Assembly (NCBI RefSeq): GCF_900101675.1
Contig: NZ_FNKG01000001.1
Location: 1,657,378 to 1,721,377, forward strand
DNA length: 64,000 nucleotides
Reading direction: 5' to 3'
Source of the DNA: Curtobacterium sp. UNCCL20
Lineage (GTDB): Bacteria; Actinomycetota; Actinomycetes; Actinomycetales; Microbacteriaceae
Notes under the pieces: model-generated
What the model was told of the DNA's origin: nothing
The model's input: the letters and a program-made list of their open reading frames with translations, nothing else
Databases searched by the model: none
Program-made: the position numbers and the translations under genes
Shown: positions 63,702 to 64,000 of the stretch, one piece after another
How positions within the stretch are numbered: position 1 is the first letter of the stretch
How the letters are laid out: each line of letters opens with the position of its first letter

Positions 63702-64000
63702 TGCGGTTCGGCGTCAACTACACCCCCTCCGTCGGCTGGTTCCACTCGTGGCTCGATTTCTCACCGTCCGACACGGCGCGGGACCTCGAGGCGATCGCGT
63801 CGCTCGGCGCCGACCACGTGCGGGTCTTCCCGCTCTGGCCGGTCGTGCAGCCGAACCGGACGCTCATCCGGCAGCAGGCGCTCGACGACGTGGCGACCGT
63901 CGTCGACATCGCCGGGTCGTTCGGACTCGACGTCAACGTCGACGCGCTGCAGGGGCACCTGTCGAGCTTCGACTTCGTGCCGTCGTGGCTCGACAGCTGG
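63701..64000 (+). CDS. Start of a glycoside hydrolase (cellulase-like barrel; truncated by window end)
   Basis: The first 100 residues are present. '[20 protein letters not shown]' followed by '[28 protein letters not shown]' and '[21 protein letters not shown]' is the beginning of a GH5/GH-A-type TIM barrel; catalytic glutamates would be downstream. It is translationally coupled to the permease and lacks a signal peptide, so it acts on the imported sugar in the cytoplasm. Exact family cannot be assigned. Confidence 0.8.
   Translation, partial: MRFGVNYTPSVGWFHSWLDFSPSDTARDLEAIASLGADHVRVFPLWPVVQPNRTLIRQQALDDVATVVDIAGSFGLDVNVDALQGHLSSFDFVPSWLDSW

Overview
The window is about 70% GC or higher, with strongly GC-biased third codon positions. 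It has mycothiol-type enzymes, the TreY/TreZ trehalose route, polyprenol-phosphate-mannose synthase, GlbO globin, oligoribonuclease beside tRNA-His and many leaderless promoters. This points to a high-GC Gram-positive actinobacterium, most likely Microbacteriaceae and probably Curtobacterium (inference; no database was searched). It reads as core chromosome. No phage, integrase, insertion sequence or CRISPR array was seen.

Layout. 1-6.9 kb: tail of an MpaB/DUF2236 oxygenase, a two-gene operon (TIGR03086 metal-binding protein + aldo/keto reductase), yceI with a palindromic operator, a DUF559-like protein, a second aldo/keto reductase and a polyprenol-P-mannose synthase. 6.9-13.4 kb: translationally coupled glgX-treY-treZ operon turning glycogen into trehalose. 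13.5-17.9 kb: GerW-like protein, then a TPP riboswitch controlling a ykoE-ykoD-ykoC ECF vitamin transporter and a P-loop kinase. 18-22.3 kb: MHS-family transporter divergent from a flavin monooxygenase/acyl-CoA-dehydrogenase pair typical of organosulfur or xenobiotic use. 22.3-25.9 kb: metallopeptidase, tRNA-His, orn, a tandem array of palindromic repeats, and a marR-MFS operon. 26-32.7 kb: thioredoxin-like protein, a neuA-neuB-DUF6716 nonulosonic-acid-type operon, a GT39 mannosyltransferase-like protein, a P-loop kinase and tRNA-Arg. 32.9-46.2 kb: mainly housekeeping (msrA, ssb paralogue, ettA, two thioesterases, SDR, globin, MscS, pepN). 46.3-48.7 kb: Rv2466c-like DsbA protein followed by a small lower-GC islet that looks like the tail of a secreted toxin with immunity-type genes. 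48.7-58.9 kb: GNAT and XRE/cupin regulator whose start codons overlap head to head, rpiB, Nei-type glycosylase, amidohydrolase/PaiB pair, serine hydrolase, two-component system and EamA exporter. 58.9-64 kb: a small gene behind a perfect LexA box, then a lacI-controlled ABC sugar operon (binding protein, two permeases, start of a glycosidase).

Two dispersed palindrome families stand out. Family A (core GGCCTGGAGGCGC and its complement) forms near-perfect 45-55 bp hairpins after genes, and halves of it occur inside coding sequences. Family B (GAGCGGGCGGAAT...ATTCCGCCCGCTC, about 60 bp) occurs in pairs or arrays between genes and, unusually, twice in frame inside the linker of the fused ECF ATPase. 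At least fifteen genes carry TANNNT exactly 6-7 nt before the start codon, the pattern expected for leaderless mRNAs.
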